DNA of 50,080 bases, taken from an uncultured Flavobacteriales bacterium. Lineage in GTDB: Bacteria; Bacteroidota; Bacteroidia; Flavobacteriales; Flavobacteriaceae. The DNA is taken from positions 1 to 50,080 of the forward strand of contig CAJWCT010000002.1 of NCBI GenBank assembly GCA_913031385.1. Reading direction: 5' to 3'. Numbering within the stretch: the first letter of the stretch is position 1; each line of letters starts with the position of its first letter. Shown piece after piece: positions 48,132 to 50,080 of this stretch. The notes under the pieces were generated by a model that was given only the letters and a program-made list of their open reading frames with translations, did not search any database and was not told where the DNA came from. The position numbers were made by a program, and so were the translations under genes.

Positions 48132-50080
48132 TTAATTTAATTCTTTTTTTAGGTAAAATGCTGTATAATTGGTTTTATTTAGTAACATTTTTTCTGGAGT
48201 CCCTTCAAAAATAATATAACCTCCTTTATTACCACCTTCGGGACCAATATCAATTATATGGTCTACAGTTTTAATAACATCCATATTATGCTCTATAATA
48301 AGTACAGTGTTTCCTTTATCTACTAACTTGTTTAGAACATTCATTAAAACCTTAATATCTTCAAAGTGTAATCCAGTTGTAGGTTCATCTAAAATATACA
48401 TAGTATTCCCTGTATCTCTTTTTGACAATTCAGATGCTAATTTAATTCTTTGAGCTTCACCTCCTGACAATGTAGTACTTTGTTGTCCTAATGTAATATA
48501 CCCAAGACCAACATCTTGTATGGTTTTTAGTTTTTTATATATTTTAGGTATATGTTCAAAAAAGTCTACAGCAGTATTAATTGTCATATTCAAAATATCA
48601 TTTATTGACTTTCCTTTATATTTTATTTCCAGAGTTTCTCTATTGAATCTTTTAGACATACAATTTTCACACTCTATATAAACATCTGGAAGAAAATTCA
48701 TTTCAATAAGCTTTAAGCCACCTCCTTTACATTCTTCACAACGCCCTCCCTTGACATTAAAGCTGAATCGCCCAGGCTTATATCCTCTTATAATAGATTC
48801 GTTAAGTAGTGAAAATAAGTTCCTAATTTCAGAATACACACCACAATATGTAGCAGGGTTACTTCTTGGAGTTCGCCCAATAGGACTTTGACTTATGCTC
48901 ACAACTTTATCTATATTATCGATTCCTTTAATTGACTTATGAGATAATATTTTTTTATTTCCATTATAAAAATAATTGTTTAGAATAGGATATAATGTCT
49001 CATTGATTAAACTTGATTTTCCACTTCCCGAAACCCCAGTAATTCCAATCATTTTGTTTAATGGAAAAGACACATCTATATCCTTTAAATTATTACCGTT
49101 ACATCCATATAGATTTATTGTTTTTCCATTACCTTCTCTTCTTTTATCTGGGATTTCTATAACCTTAACATTATTTAAATAATCTGAAGTTAATGATTTG
49201 CTCTTCTTAATTGAGTTTAGATTACCCTCAAACATAATATTACCTCCTTTTTTTCCTGCTAAAGGGCCAATATCTATAATATGATCTGCACGAGAGATCA
49301 TTTCTTTATCATGTTCAACAACAATTACAGAATTCCCCATATTCCTTAATGCTTCTAAAGACTTGATCAATCTATCATTATCTCTTTGATGTAACCCTAT
49401 ACTTGGTTCATCTAAAATATATAGGACTCCTACCAATTGTGATCCAATTTGAGAAGCAAGTCTGATTCTTTGACTCTCACCTCCAGAAAGAGATCTTGAG
49501 GGTCTATTAAGTGTTAAATATTCTAATCCCACGTCTGATAAAAACTGTAATCTTTTTATGAGTTCTTTAATGATTTCTTCTGAAATAAATTTTTGTGTAT
49601 TGGATAGTTTAGAATTTGATTTTTTAAACCAACTAATTAGATCAGTTATTTCCATGTTAACTAGCTCATTAATATCCTTAGCATTAACTTTGAAATACAA
49701 AGATTCTTTCTTAAGTCTTGAGCCTTTACAGGTTTCACAAATTATTTCATCCATATATTTATTTGCCCATCTTCTCAAGGCAATTGATTCTGTGTTTTTA
49801 TATTGATTTTCAATAAAATTAACTATCCCTTCAAAGCTTATATTATACTCTCTTTTTATACCCAAAGACTTGCTATTTATTGTAATTCTATCTTCTATTC
49901 CATAAAGAATAGCTTCTAATGCTTTCTTTGGAACGTTTTTTATAGGTTCTTTTAATGAAAAGCCATATTTTTTTCCAATTAACTTGATTTGTTTATTTAT
50001 CCAACTTCCAGATGCTTTATTTATTAATTGAATTCCTCCTTGAGAGATTGATTTATTATCATCAGGGATAAGTTTTTTTA
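48132..50080 (-). CDS. uvrA: Excinuclease ABC subunit A, partial (N-terminus beyond the window)
   Basis: 'LSGGESQRIRLASQIGSQLVGVLYILDEPSIGLHQRDN', 'GITGVSGSGKSSLINETL', 'GRCEECKGGG', 'TLSGGEAQRIKLASEL'. The track start at 49865 is internal; the frame stays open to 50080 (...KKLIPDDNKSISQGGIQLINKASGSW...). Confidence 0.97.
   Translation of the reverse strand, partial: KKLIPDDNKSISQGGIQLINKASGSWINKQIKLIGKKYGFSLKEPIKNVPKKALEAILYGIEDRITINSKSLGIKREYNISFEGIVNFIENQYKNTESIALRRWANKYMDEIICETCKGSRLKKESLYFKVNAKDINELVNMEITDLISWFKKSNSKLSNTQKFISEEIIKELIKRLQFLSDVGLEYLTLNRPSRSLSGGESQRIRLASQIGSQLVGVLYILDEPSIGLHQRDNDRLIKSLEALRNMGNSVIVVEHDKEMISRADHIIDIGPLAGKKGGNIMFEGNLNSIKKSKSLTSDYLNNVKVIEIPDKRREGNGKTINLYGCNGNNLKDIDVSFPLNKMIGITGVSGSGKSSLINETLYPILNNYFYNGNKKILSHKSIKGIDNIDKVVSISQSPIGRTPRSNPATYCGVYSEIRNLFSLLNESIIRGYKPGRFSFNVKGGRCEECKGGGLKLIEMNFLPDVYIECENCMSKRFNRETLEIKYKGKSINDILNMTINTAVDFFEHIPKIYKKLKTIQDVGLGYITLGQQSTTLSGGEAQRIKLASELSKRDTGNTMYILDEPTTGLHFEDIKVLMNVLNKLVDKGNTVLIIEHNMDVIKTVDHIIDIGPEGGNKGGYIIFEGTPEKMLLNKTNYTAFYLKKELN

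Overview
AT-rich window, compact and almost entirely coding, from a member of Bacteroidota, most likely Flavobacteriia. This rests on TAnnTTTG promoter motifs, a type IX secretion (T9SS) cargo and PorD-like protein, RprX/RprY-type two-component genes, and the gene order DUF6913-bamD-rpoZ-coaBC-DUF4835-fabI. Most of the window is ordinary chromosomal housekeeping: bamD, rpoZ, coaBC, fabI, coaE, miaA, smpB, glyA, pheT, recG, a PcrA/UvrD helicase, holA, uvrA and a fused 2-oxoacid dehydrogenase E1. No CRISPR array, tRNA, rRNA, prophage or transposon was recognised. One RNA gene absent from the ORF track is clear: the SRP RNA (ffs) at about 29968-30069, with a well-formed promoter. The observations most worth following up are: (i) a five-gene LolA-like / FtsX / FtsX / LolD-like / outer-membrane-protein operon at 1-4748 that looks like a dedicated envelope transport route; (ii) an orphan HsdR-N-type PD-(D/E)xK nuclease whose start codon is 22 bp from holA and overlaps holA's best candidate promoter; (iii) an ABC-F protein in which both halves of one composite ATP site appear degenerate; (iv) a DnaQ-like exonuclease whose reading frame has no ATG/GTG/TTG start before the catalytic DIETTGG motif; (v) the SRP RNA T-tract ending about 6 nt before the start of a short-chain dehydrogenase gene; (vi) repeated tail-to-tail stop-codon overlaps. 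No definite new defence or mobile system was found.
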